From: Magnaporthiopsis rhizophila
Taxonomy: Eukaryota; Ascomycota; Sordariomycetes; Magnaporthales; Magnaporthaceae
DNA: 31,771 nt
NCBI GenBank assembly: GCA_003049465.1
Contig: PYSS01000218.1
Location: 1 to 31,771, forward strand
Direction: 5' to 3'
Positions 10,455 through 20,781 of the stretch are shown here, piece by piece. A program made the position numbers and the translations under genes. Position 1 is the first letter of the stretch, and every line of letters starts with the position of its first letter. Under the pieces are notes generated by a model, which did not search any database, was not told the origin of the DNA, and was given only the letters and a program-made list of their open reading frames with translations.

Positions 10455-12166
10455 ACCACAACAAAATCACCAAGGGGAGGAGGATGGTGGTAAAGCCCAT
10501 ATTAAAAAAGTTGTCGTCCAACTCGGAAAAGAACTCACTCGATCTGGACCGCGTCTGGGAGGAGCAGCAGTACTGGACCGAGAGCGGATCGGGCACAACC
10601 TCGCCGGCAGGCGGCGTGAGCCGGTCGGCGCGCGACGTCACTTTTCTGGCCAGCAGCCTGACAGATCTGAGTGGCGGCTGCAGCAGCAGCGGAGGCGGCG
10701 CCGGCAGCCCGGGCGCAATAGCAACTGTCGGGAGCGCATGTAGCGGGAGCGGTGACGGTAGTAGCATGGCACGACCGATATTTCAGCACGCGCGCTCGCC
10801 GTCGGGCGCATCGCACGCCTCGGCGGGCACTGCGGGCAGCAGCGGACCCGGGGGCCGCTCAGGCTCGTTCGTTCATCCGTTCCAGCAGACACCGCGGACG
10901 GCGACGCCGCCGCTGTCGTTTGAAGCGCCTAACCCGCTGCCGGGCGTCGGTGGCGGCGCTGGCGCGCGCGACTACTCCCCGACCATCACGGAGAACGAGG
11001 ACGACGACGGCGTCGACGACGCCTACTCGCTTCCGCTGCGCCGGCCGCCGTCCATCTCTCACCTCACCCGCTCGCGCCGGCCGTCGCTCACGTCGCAGCG
11101 CACCTCGTCCTTCTCCGACGCCAACAGCCCCGTCGTGTCCGCAATGACATCGACGCCCGGCGGTAGTGCCAGTGGCAACGGTAGTGGTAGTGGTAGCGGT
11201 GGCGGCGTTGGCCGCATAAACGCGAGTCGATCTGCAGGAGCTGCGACAGCGTCGAGGCTTGTTCACGGCGGCAGCATGCTAAGCTCGAGCAAGTCCCAGT
11301 CGGACCTCCACCTGACCCTCACCATCAACACAGCCGCCGCGTCCGCCGCCGTCACCGCGTCGTCCACGGCCAGCGACGGCGCAAACTCACTGCCGTCGAG
11401 GCCCCACTTCCTGCACACGCCCTACAGCCCCAGCGGCCGCTCCAACAGCATACAAAGCTCGTCGGCCGCCACCGCCGCCACCACCATCACCACCATCGCC
11501 ACCACCACTGGCGCCGTCGCCTCACCCACCTCTTCCTTCTCCGCCACCCCAATGTCGCCGCTGCGCACGTCACTCGAGATGGTGGCCGGCAGCCTCGCAC
11601 CGCGCTTGCGCTCGCTCTCGGAGCAGGCCGACCGACCCAAGAACATGGTCAACCCGGCCGAGCACGCGCGCATGATGCACGAGAGGCGCGCAAAGTTCGA
11701 CGAGAAGGAGCGCCTCAAGAATGAGAAGCTGGCCCGCAAGCGCGGCCGCAAGGACGCCGAGAGGCAGCAGCGCCATCTCGCCGCCGCCGCAGCCGCTTCC
11801 CGCACCAGCAGCACTGACTACCTCCCGCGCCCGTCCACCGCCGCGTCCACGTCCCATTACAGCAGCGTCAGCGGCAGCGATTGGCGCCGCACGTATAACA
11901 ACAACAACGGCGGCCCCGGGTCGTTTATGCCCGCGAGCGATGCCGTGCCGAGCGGACAGCGGCAGCGACAACAACAACAGCAGCAGCAGCAACTGAACGA
12001 GAAGGCCGCTGCAGGCGATGCAGAGGGCAGTGGCGTCGGCGGCGGCGGCCGTCCACAGCCGCGTCGCCGGACCAGCTCGTCGGCGAAGCGGAAGACGCAC
12101 GGCTGCTGGACCAGTGTCATGCTCTGGATCCGCACAAAGCTCTTCAAGCTCTCGAGGGCGGACTAG
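10349..12166 (+). CDS. conserved low-complexity fungal protein of unknown function, 605 aa
   Basis: This is a single open exon. The first ATG (context CACAATGG) is used, because no ATG lies in the 800 bases upstream. The protein is Ser/Gly/Ala-rich with poly-Ser, poly-Gln, His and Asn tracts. Islands of ordinary sequence look conserved in style: a basic KPILKKLSSNSEKNSLDLDR block (about 50-70), a segment with VHPFQQTPRTATPPLSF (about 175), an acidic SPTITENEDDDG segment (about 213-225), a charged helical stretch rich in Lys/Arg/Glu from NPAEHARMMHERR (about 433-475) and a basic-hydrophobic C-terminus (TSVMLWIRTKLFKL). I know similar layouts from uncharacterised proteins of filamentous ascomycetes but no function. 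The C-terminal tail could be an amphipathic membrane-contact helix; that is inference. It converges on the lectin gene downstream. Confidence 0.85.
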
Positions 12167-13175
12167 ATATCCGGCCTCCGACTGCGCAAGAAGACGACGG
12201 CGGCCGACTCGCTCTGGGCTTGAGATGATGCACCTCGCGTCTCTTTGTCTGACCCTACCTAGCCCCCCGAAGCCTTTCAGCAAGCTCTACTGCCAAACGG
12301 CATCGGGATGGGAATCATGGTTTTCTCTTTCATTTCGATACCCAAGAAGAGTGCTCTCCATCCAGGCGGCACTCCCATCGTCGCTGGGCACGCTCAGTCG
12401 GTCTTTCTCCAGTACATCTTTTTTATACCTCTTTTTCACTTTTGCACTGCGTATCATCGGGTCAACAAGGTCATCCACCAGGAAACACAACACCAAAACA
12501 GCAAAATCACACACATCGGCGCAGCGGGCGGGCAGGTTTACACGACAACTCTCTGCTTTGGAAAAACGTCGGAACGCATTTATGAACTTCTTCTTTTTGT
12601 TTTACCCCTTTCTGGCTCCAGCAGTTCAGCATTTGTTTTTCTCGGGTGGTTAAGCAAGCATAACAACAAACAAAGCAAGCCTGTAAAGTAGGTACATACC
12701 AGGCTCAGATGGAGGCAGGCAAGTGTTTCCTGGGGCGTTTTTCGTCTCTTTCTTTTCTCTCTTCTTCTTGCAGGAGGTTTGGACAAAACCGTTTTCTCGG
12801 GTCCACCTCCTAGGAGCGGTATCTATGCCCTTGGATTTGGTGCTTTTTCTTCTTTTAAGAAGATATACAGCACGCATACGAAACAAAGCTTTCATGCTGG
12901 GTATATGGCACACACCTATACCCGTATTTTCGTTTTTGTTTCTATCCAAGGGAACTCTGCACATGCTCTTGGGCCGGCAACTTGCAATCTTTGCAAGGAC
13001 AGCCAGCCCAGGCGTATAGGCAGACATCAGATGAGATCTACATAAGATAGATAGTTGGCGTCTCGTTGCAGCCAGCGTCGGCGCAACGTTTCATCTGATA
13101 TACTTTGCTCCTCATACCTGTTTTTCCGAATGTTCGCTATTAATACCTTGTTACCCGCGACACGCTCGTCTTCCG
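12167..13175. other. convergent intergenic region
   Basis: This lies between the 3' ends of the 10349 gene and the lectin gene on the opposite strand. It is AT-richer than its surroundings and holds the two 3' UTRs. No coding frame is convincing. Confidence 0.6.
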
Positions 13176-15260
13176 TCACTCTGCCCCAACCTCCATAAAG
13201 CTCGTCGAAAAGTTGCCCCCGGCCGATCGCCAGACGGCCCTCGGCGCCCACGGGCCGTCGTCGGGCAGAGGGAAGACGGTGAGGTTGAGCTGCCGGCCGC
13301 GCCCCACGACCATCAGCGCCATCAGGTAGACGGCCTGGGGCGCGCTGTGCCCGTACACGGCCAGGTCCTCCCAGCCGCCGGCCTCGCCGGGCGCGTCGGA
13401 CCACTGGCCGTCTTTGAGGTGGCGGTGCTTGAGCCTGTCGTCTGAGCCTGCATCTCTGGCGGGTTAGCATGGTTCCAAGAGAGACTCTTGTGGCGGCGTA
13501 TGGAATCAGAAGAAACAAAGAGAGAGAGAGAGAGAGAAAAAAAAAAAAAAAAACCATACCCAAAGCAATGACCTCAATCGTGCTCCCCATGTTAACCACA
13601 GTCGGCATGCTCTGGAACCCAGCTCCCCCAATCGAGCGGATGTTGTTCCAGCCCGCCGCCTCGGTCCAGTTGCTGGTCCAGATCTGCCCGTTGACGCCCA
13701 GCCCAAAGAAGGCGAGCTGGTCGTCCCGCGCCGCCACGGCCACGGGGTCGGCCGCGAAGTTGGCCGGCTGCACGGTCGCGGCGGGCGACCAGGTGCTGCT
13801 GTTCCTCCGCGCGGCGAGCGAGGTCTGGTACACGACCGTCTTGTGCGCGTACAGGAGGTCGTACAGCGGCGTCTGGTCCCGGGCCGACTAGCGGCAGACG
13901 ACGGCGGGGACCGTAGACGACGGGTAGCCGTGGGAGAGGGACTGGCCCCAGCTCGACATTCTGGGGGCTGCTGGATCCGGATCCGGCTGTTGTTGTTGTT
14001 GTCGTTGTTTGGGCGTGCAGGAAGCCTTGGGCGCTTGGGGCGAGGGCGACTGAAAGTAACCAAAAACAAGATGTCATTCTCAGTCAGCGTCATCCGTTGG
14101 CCGGACTGAGCAGGGGCATAACAACAAAACTTACAGACTTCAGCGCGCTCCTCCTTGTCCCTGCCGCGGCTGGCACAGACGGCCAGCGGGCCGGCCATGC
14201 GTTCTCCAAACTTGGTCCAGCTGCTCCACGTCCCGGCTCCCGTCGTCGGGCCCGGGGACAGCCAGGTGGTGGCGGCGTCGCCGCTTGCGGAAACGGCGAA
14301 CACGCCGACGTGCTGCTCCCCGTTGGCGCCCTGCAGAGCGGTGGCGGCCGGCTGGCTCCTGAAGAAGAGCGCCGATGACCCCTCCGGTCCGCTGCCCATC
14401 GGCTGCCAGTCGGCCTCGACCCAGCCGCCCTGGCCGGGAGGGGAGGAGGAACGGAAGGCAGCAGGGCCCAGGGACCGTCGGAGCATTTGGCCCTCGGAGC
14501 CCCGCGTAAAGACGTGCGGCGGCCGCGAGTCGCTGGCGTTGGCGTTGGCGGGCGACAGCACGGCGGCCAGGATCTGCGGGCAGATCTTGCCTCAGCACGC
14601 GCTCCCCGGCCGGGACCCGGTCCCGGCGTCTGCGGCGGTGTCGCCGCCATTGGGGGATCCCCCGCCGCCGTCGGATGCCTGGGCGGCCTTGTTCGTGAGC
14701 ACCACGTATATGCATGTCACGACTGATCCAACGACGATCGAGATGCCCAGCAGCACGAGGACGACGGCCCACGGCCGCCGCCTCCATAGGCTGGCGAGGC
14801 TGCTGCGGGGAGCGATTCGCCAACGGCCCTTCTTCCGGGATCCTGGTTGTGCCTCGGCCTCTGCCGCGGCTGGCGTCGTCTCCTTCTCGCCGCTGGGAGA
14901 GAGGATCAGACCCGGGTACCAGAAGGCCTCTGGTGCTGAACTGTCGCGGTGGGTGTTGTAAACCTCGGGCGCGTTCTGTGCGGCGACATCGTTCTCGTGT
15001 TCTTTCGCTCTGTTGATGCGCCGAGGAAGGTGTGGTATCTGAAGACCTAGACCTATAACCGGCGGCGGGCGGCTTTCAGGGGTTGCGTGGTTCCAGCTTC
15101 TGCTCCACGGGTCCTCCCCCGTTGCGGAATCGCCGTTGGTGTTTCCATAGTCGATGGGTCCTGCACCACCACCAAAGGTCGACTTATCCGCGGGTGATGC
15201 ATTTACTTCCGGCTCATCCAGGCTTCTTGCTTCTGCTGCAACACCCGGCTGTCGATTCAT
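13176..15260 (-). pseudogene. membrane-anchored beta-propeller (PLL-like) lectin, frame broken by two stops
   Basis: Reading leftward from ATG at 15260, the N-terminus is hydrophilic and Pro-rich, followed by a basic stretch and one transmembrane helix (about residues 190-217, WAVVLVLLGISIVVGSVV). Then come beta-propeller lectin blades with recurring FTRGSEGQ, FGLGVNGQIW and WTSNWTEAAGW-type motifs, as in fungal fucose-lectin/PLL-like families. Inferred exons are 15260-14135 or 14139, 14049-13560 and 13447-13176; introns are 14050-14134 (GTAAGT...TTTCAG) and 13448-13559 (GTATGG...TGCAG, containing A17 and a GA repeat on the plus strand). In-frame TGA lies at 14594-14592 and TAG at 13890-13888. 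The perfect GTAAGT donor also leaves the next exon out of phase; a weaker GTCTGT at 14138 restores it. No canonical intron removes the stops. A 66-nt intron with a poor GTGCTG donor could skip the TGA. A decaying gene, sequence errors or unusual splicing remain open. Confidence 0.6.
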
Positions 15261-15785
15261 CGTAAGGTGTCCAGGGTTTGTTTTTGTGGTATATGCACAT
15301 GAAGATGCACCGGAGCCGGGAAAGACGGAATGCGACACTCCTTCACATCCCGCACGCAGTGCCGTCCCTGACCCGGGGTATAAGAGGCGCCATGGCTGTC
15401 ACACGGACTGACCTCGGGCAAGACTGGCCGACGATTATGGGTTCGTGTTGCTTTGGGGGCCAGTCTCAGGGGCCCCTGCCATGTCTACTGTGGTAAGCCG
15501 AGCGAGATGAGGCATTGCCAGAAACCCAGGCTGACCTATGACGGGCCTTGCCATCGTGGTCGACGCCGCATTCATGCAGCGGCAAGGCGAATTGGCATGG
15601 AATGATGGACATGAAGACCCCAGGCTTTGGGGGCGGCGTATCTTTTGGTTGGGGCCAGGACCATGCAGCGGCTCTTAAGCATGTGTTCAAACAAAATAAC
15701 CCAAACGAGACATAAAAAAACCAGGGCGGACCGTGAAGCCACAATGATGATACATGGGAGTGAGATGGACAAAAATGCAAAAGAA
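15261..15785. other. upstream region of lectin gene
   Basis: The lectin frame runs open above the chosen ATG but only to a GTG at 15338, so no earlier ATG exists in that frame. The rest of the interval up to the tRNA shows no gene. T-rich stretches on the minus strand at 15771-15782 serve as the tRNA terminator. Confidence 0.5.
15771..15782 (-). terminator. RNA polymerase III terminator of tRNA-Leu
   Basis: On the minus strand TTTT begins four bases after the discriminator (15782-15779), with a back-up TTTTT at 15775-15771. Runs of four or more T end pol III transcription. Confidence 0.75.
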
Positions 15786-15889
15786 TGATCAGAGTGGGAT
15801 TCGAACCCACGCCATTTTCATGACTAGCATGTCATCTGATCCGAAGACCATCCTGAAGCTAGCGCCTTAGACCGCTCGGCCATCTGACC
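15786..15889 (-). tRNA. tRNA-Leu (CAG anticodon) with 22-nt intron
   Basis: The reverse strand folds as a class II tRNA. The acceptor arms GGTCAGA and TCTGATC pair with one G-U, and the discriminator is A. The A box TGGCCGAGCGG and B box GGTTCGAATCC are present. The anticodon stem CTAGC/GCTAG encloses the loop TTCAGG plus one base, giving anticodon CAG (15855-15853), reading CUG. A 22-nt intron (15851-15830) interrupts the loop one base 3' of the anticodon, the normal eukaryotic site. A long variable arm follows, as expected for Leu. CCA is not encoded. A T4 pol III terminator lies at 15782-15779. Confidence 0.93.
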
Positions 15890-16287
15890 TGTATCAGTTG
15901 ATGGGTGCCGTGTGCCTTGCGCAGGCATAAGAGGAACAGTCAGTGTCAAGATTGTGGTCCGTTTTCGTTGTGATGGTATATCGCTTCACTCTTCTGCTAC
16001 CTAGGTATTCCAATCGAAATATCCTCTTTTTCGGATCAAATTTCTCTCAAACCTTACCGTGTCGATTTGAACGTCGTGACGGCCTTTGACAGCTGTTCTT
16101 TGATTACAGTGGGTGGGTTAGGACTGGTACAGTGGAGCGCCTGCTGGAAACCCCCTATCACCTCACCGTGGCCGCCCAGCGCATTCACCCTCAACCTCCC
16201 CAACGCATTCTGGTGTTGTTCCCCGAACCAGCCCTCCCGTCGTTCCACATTTCTATCATCGGCCTTATATCCTTTCTCGGTTTCTCA
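15890..16287. other. intergenic region, tRNA to FPGS
   Basis: This holds the upstream region of the folylpolyglutamate synthase gene, including a TATAT at about 16266 and pyrimidine-rich stretches close to its start codon. No coding sequence is seen. Confidence 0.5.
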
Positions 16288-18134
16288 ATGAGGCGTCTCT
16301 CTACAGCTGCGTCCATCAGGACCAGTAGGACGTACAATGTAAGCCTGTCTTAAAAGGGGCACTCCCGAGGACAGTGCTGAAAGAATGCCACAGGATGCCA
16401 TCGACCTGCTCAACACCCTGCAGACGCCCTTTGCGGTGGCCCAGGCCCGCGCCAAGACGGCCGGCACGCACCAAGCGCAGGCGGCATCCATGGGCGAGAT
16501 GCGGGAGTGCCTGACCCGCATTGGCCACTCGCCGCGGGATCTGGACCGCCTAAACATCCTGCACGTCGCCGGCACCAAGGGCAAGGGCACCACCTGCGCC
16601 TTTGCCAACTCCATCCTGAACCAGTGCCGGCTGGCCCGCGGCGTCCCGGCCAAGGTCGGCCTGCACACGTCGCCGCACCTGGTGTCGGTGCGCGAGCGGC
16701 TCAAGATCAACTCGATCCCGGTCTCCAAGGAGTCGTTCGCCCGCTGCTTCTTTGACGTCTGGGACGTGCTGGAGCGCCACCGGCCGTTGCAGACGGCAGG
16801 AACGGAAGAGGACCGCCACCTGGACCCCGTGAGCTGGAGCGCGGGGGGCAGCTACGCCGGCAAGCCAGTCTACGGCCGGTTCCTCACTCTCATGAGCTGG
16901 CACTTGTTCCTGAGCGAGGGCGTCGACGTGGCCGTGTACGAGACTGGCATCGGCGGTGAGTATGACGCCACCAACGTCGTCGAGCGGCCCTGCGCTACCG
17001 CCGTCACGACCCTGGGCGTCGACCACGTCGCCGTGCTCGGCGGCACCGTCGAGGAGATCGCGTGGCACAAGGCCGGCATCATGAAGGCCGGCTGCCCGGC
17101 CTTTGCGGCCGCGCAGCCGCACCACACCGCCGAGGACGTGTTGCGCCGCCGCGCCGTAGAGAGGCGCGTCTCCCGCTTCGAGGTTCTGGGCGTCGACCCC
17201 CGCCTCGCTGGCGTTGACGTCCGCCCGCCCGCCGACTTTCAGCGCAGCAACGCCACGCTGGCTATCGCGCTGGCTGGGGAGGCCATGAGGCGGCTGGACC
17301 CGGGTTTCTGGGAGAAGGGAGGAGGGGAAGGAGGAGATGCGGCGGCCCTGCCCAAAGAGTTCGTCGACGGCATCGAAAAGGTGGTCTGGCGCGGGCGGTG
17401 CGAGGTGAAGCGGGAGGAGGGTATACATTGGCATCTCGATGGCGCACACACCCTCGACAGCCTGGTTCTCGCTGGGGGGTGGTTTGCTCGCGAGGTCGAG
17501 AATCGGTATGTATTTTGTGTGTCTACATTTCCTCTGGATTCTCCCTTCTTCCGCGCCTTGACGTATTCTATATCCCATGGGCTTGTATAAGGACTACTGA
17601 CCAACACGTCCACAGTCCCGGACCCCGCGTCCTCATCTTCAACCAGCAGTCCAGGACGCAGGCACCCGAGTTTCTCGCTGCGCTTTGCCAGGCCGCCAAG
17701 TCAAGGGATGGCAGAGGGTTCGACCAAGTGATATTCTGCTCCAACAGGACAAGCCCTAGCACAGACTTTAAGCGAGGTGAGCTTTGAGTCCATCTGCATT
17801 CTGTTCCCTCCACTTGTAAATATGTCTAATCCAATCCCCTGCTGCAGAATTGATCAACCACACAGTCGACGCTGCCGAGGTTGACAAGCTCATAGTCCAG
17901 CGAGCATTCGCAACCGAATGGGCACGGCTGGACCCGGCGTCGACCGTCTCGGTGGTGGGAAGCATACACGAGGCTATCGAAGAGGTGCGGAAAACCGCAT
18001 CGTCCTTCCAGAGCCCAAAGGCGGGCGGCAGTCTTGAAGGCGAAAAGGCAGTGCCCGTTCAGGTGTTGGTTACGGGCAGTATTCATTTGGTGGGAGGAAT
18101 TCTGGGAATATTAGAGGGTGCGGAAACCCTCTGA
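16288..18134 (+). CDS. met7: folylpolyglutamate synthase (tetrahydrofolate synthase)
   Basis: The enzyme adds glutamates to tetrahydrofolates with ATP, keeping folates in the cell for one-carbon metabolism and methionine synthesis. Exons are 16288-16338, 16394-17505, 17616-17776 and 17848-18134; all junctions are GT-AG with consistent phase, giving 536 aa, normal for fungal FPGS. The first exon encodes a short basic Ser/Thr/Arg presequence (MRRLSTAASIRTSRTYN), suggesting a mitochondrial form; an ATG within intron 1 at 16385 could start a cytosolic form only if the intron were retained. Mur-ligase signatures are present: P-loop HVAGTKGKGTT (about 73-83), TSPHLVSVRER, YETGIGGEYDATN, the HKAGI motif after EEIAW, and HLDGAHT opening the C-terminal domain. 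The C-terminal domain contains FNQQSRTQAPEF and ends VLVTGSIHLVGGIL. It is tail to tail with a second FPGS-family gene 121 bp away. Confidence 0.95.
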
Positions 18135-18255
18135 TAGGTGGTATTAAAGTTTCCAAGAAGCGGAATTAACCACAGAAAAATCTATATGATACCCATATCG
18201 AGTCCCGTTTGTAGGCTTCGTATACGGTCCTGCCACGAGGAATTCCCTCGTGCTG

Positions 18256-20409
18256 TTATACCTGTGACCTCCAGACCCTCCGCTGGTGCAATTCATCATC
18301 ATTCCCCTCGTGCAGCACCAAGAAGCCCTTGACAAGGTTGAAACTGCCCGTAACTAGGACGTGGACGGGCCGAGACGTCGAAGTCGGCGATTCCCCAGGC
18401 GCAGCGCCGAGCTTCTCGCACTCCGCCTTGGCCATGGCCACGTTGTCGAAAACCGCAGTCCTGTAAGAGCCACCCGCTACGTGCTGTTCCATACGCCTCT
18501 GCGCCGTCAGCTCCCTGTCCGCCTCTAGGTTGGCGTAGGGCTCGTTGCGCGTCAGCACGACGAGGTCGCAGCGCAAGCCCGCCATGCGCAGCTGCGAGAG
18601 GACCTCTGCCAGCAGCTCCGGCGCGTGGCTGCGCTCCTGCTGGTTGAACATGACGGCGACAGCCGGGTGAGGGACTCCTCGGCTCGCGTCGGACGCGGAC
18701 GGCAACGCCTCCCGCACACACGCCACAAACCAGCGGGCGGCGGCCGTGAGGCTCTCGTGCGTGTGTGCCCCGTCCAGATAATAGTAGACCTTCCTCATGA
18801 CCGGGGGCACGAACGGCCGGAGGTGCATCTCGTCGGGGATCTCGCACAAGACGACCTCGCCGCGGCCACGGGGTGCGACACCGCGCATAGCCTTCATGTG
18901 TTCCGGCTGCACGATCTCTTCCCAGCGGCCGGTGGACTTGCGCGGGAACAGGGCAAAGCGGTTGGCCAGGTCGACGGGGGCCTCGTGGGGTTGGATGGCC
19001 TTTATTCTAGGCCTGTGGCCGAGCGCCTCCTCCTGCCTCAGCTTACGAATGTGCTCCCTGACGGCACTGACGGCTAACGACATGTTGAGCATGGCGTAGG
19101 GCCGTCGCAGGGCAGCCTGGCCGAGCAGCTCTTGTGCCCGGACTGAGGGCACACATTCGCCAATGTTGTCAGGTACGTCTATCATCATCTCGACCCTGTT
19201 GCGTAGAGCGCGCGCCCAAAACACGGCCATGACGGCGTTGGCGCCGCTCGCTTCGGCTGGATCCTTGCTTATTGGTAGCCCCAACTCCAGCCTCTTCTTC
19301 AAGAGCGCCTCGTCGTCGGGGCGGAACGGCGGCGGTCTAGGGGCGCCGTGCGCATCGGGCGAGTCGCTGTGGTTCAGCCACCACATGAACTCGTAAGCGC
19401 CATGGGACACGTGCGGCCGGACGACGACAGCAGCGGCGCCGGGCTTGAAGATGCCTGCCTTGTGCCAAGCGATGGAGCCACGCGTGTCGCCCAGCATGTC
19501 GGCGTGCTCGATCTCTATCGAGCTCACCACGGCGACGGTAACACGCCCGCCGTCCAGGAAGTTGGTGGCGTCGTACTCGCCGCCGATGCCACACTCGATG
19601 ACGGCAGTGCGCACGTTGGCGCCACGGAACACGTGGAAAGCCAACAGGGTCACGAAGCGGAAGAAGAAGGGCATGCGTCCGGCGGCCGCGATCTCATCGT
19701 CTTCGACGAGCGGCCAGCGCTCAGTGGCGCGGATGCCCCTCTCGTGGCGAACGTCGTAGCGGTGATGAATTTCGGGCTCTGTCTGGCGTAGCCGCCGCCA
19801 GAGCTCAAAGAAGCGGCGGGCGAAGAGCTCCTCAGACACAGGCTCACCGTCGAGCATAATGCGCTCGCGGACTGAGACGACATGCGGGCTCGTGTAGGTG
19901 CCGATGGTGCCCAGGTCCCCGACTCCCTCGTAGGGGCCGCCCCTGAGCAGGAGGGCCGTGGCGAGGGCGGCAACAGTGCCTTTGCCCTTGGAGCCGGCGA
20001 TGTGAATGCAGCGGAGCCGAGAGCCGTTCTCATCGTGCGTCTGTCCGGCGCGCTTGAGAAGAATCCGCATCTCCTGAAGCGAGTCGTTGTTGAGCCTCCG
20101 CCGCTCGCTCTCTCCGCCGCTGCCATCCCTGGCCTTGACCTCGCCGCCGAACTGGGAACGGACGGCCTGGTTGGTGGGGATGAGCGAGAGCAGCCGGAGT
20201 GCCGTCTGGTAGTCCTCACGCAGCACCTTCCTCTGCATCAGGGACACCACCTCTTGCGGGCGGTGTGCCGCGGCGGACTGGGGTAATGGACTGTCTGGGG
20301 CCTGTGCTGGTATCAGCGGCTCATTGAGCGGCAGCGTTCGTGGTGTCCGACGTCGCCTGGCGCCAACACGGCGAGCGCCGGCGGTCGCGGCGGCCATGCG
20401 ACGGATCAT
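18256..20409 (-). CDS. second folylpolyglutamate synthase-family protein, 717 aa, divergent
   Basis: A single uninterrupted exon. The ORF extends to a TTG at 20433, but the first ATG is at 20409. The N-terminus is Arg/Ala-rich without acidic residues (residues 1-28), consistent with a mitochondrial targeting peptide. FPGS/Mur-ligase motifs are intact: P-loop HIAGSKGKGTVAA (about 136-148), TSPHVVSVRER, IECGIGGEYDATNF, the SIAWHKAGIFKPG motif, YYLDGAHTHES, FNQQERSHAPELL and a C-terminal VLVTGSFNLVKGFL. It is about 180 residues longer than usual; extra sequence includes a hydrophilic segment before the P-loop, longer loops before the second signature and a large linker between the domains. The closest relationship by motif is to FPGS rather than bacterial-type dihydrofolate synthase. 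The intact key motifs argue for an active ATP-dependent ligase; the substrate is not known. Confidence 0.9.
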   Translation of the reverse strand: MIRRMAAATAGARRVGARRRRTPRTLPLNEPLIPAQAPDSPLPQSAAAHRPQEVVSLMQRKVLREDYQTALRLLSLIPTNQAVRSQFGGEVKARDGSGGESERRRLNNDSLQEMRILLKRAGQTHDENGSRLRCIHIAGSKGKGTVAALATALLLRGGPYEGVGDLGTIGTYTSPHVVSVRERIMLDGEPVSEELFARRFFELWRRLRQTEPEIHHRYDVRHERGIRATERWPLVEDDEIAAAGRMPFFFRFVTLLAFHVFRGANVRTAVIECGIGGEYDATNFLDGGRVTVAVVSSIEIEHADMLGDTRGSIAWHKAGIFKPGAAAVVVRPHVSHGAYEFMWWLNHSDSPDAHGAPRPPPFRPDDEALLKKRLELGLPISKDPAEASGANAVMAVFWARALRNRVEMMIDVPDNIGECVPSVRAQELLGQAALRRPYAMLNMSLAVSAVREHIRKLRQEEALGHRPRIKAIQPHEAPVDLANRFALFPRKSTGRWEEIVQPEHMKAMRGVAPRGRGEVVLCEIPDEMHLRPFVPPVMRKVYYYLDGAHTHESLTAAARWFVACVREALPSASDASRGVPHPAVAVMFNQQERSHAPELLAEVLSQLRMAGLRCDLVVLTRNEPYANLEADRELTAQRRMEQHVAGGSYRTAVFDNVAMAKAECEKLGAAPGESPTSTSRPVHVLVTGSFNLVKGFLVLHEGNDDELHQRRVWRSQV

Positions 20410-20781
20410 GGCGCCGGTGGGCGGCGAAAGCAAAACGGCCTTGAGGACCGTCTTTCAATGTTCATGGCAGACTTCGGGATATGTGATGCCATGCACTGCA
20501 GGCACAGGAGCTGCTGACAAAAAATTCAATGGTGAGGTCGAAGCTGATACATAAGTGGGGGCCGCTCTTGTGGTTCAGGCATCTAACCGCTAATACGACC
20601 CAGTAATTTAGGGGATCGCAGTCTGTTTGGTGATGTCGACAGTGACGGCGGAGCCTGAGCTGAGTCCCACCCCCAACAAAATTAAGCTCTGTGAAACACC
20701 AAAAACAGTGGTTGAGTCCTCAATTCATTCCCGTCTCTTTCCTCATCCTCCTCCAACAATCCAACAACCAGCTCCCCCGCC
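20410..20781. promoter_or_regulatory. divergent intergenic promoter region
   Basis: This 372-bp region separates the divergent starts of the FPGS paralogue (minus) and the thioesterase (plus). A C/T-rich tract with CAACAA elements at about 20724-20778 directly precedes the thioesterase ATG, as is common in fungal leaders. No clear TATA box is seen for either gene. Confidence 0.5.

Noticed and set aside
14592..14594. Programmed stop-codon readthrough at the lectin TGA
   Set aside because: The following bases (GGC) do not match the CTA context known for fungal readthrough, and a second stop lies downstream.
16550..17578. 342-codon minus frame opposite the FPGS gene
   Set aside because: Antisense shadow of a GC-rich coding exon whose plus-strand product has clear FPGS motifs.
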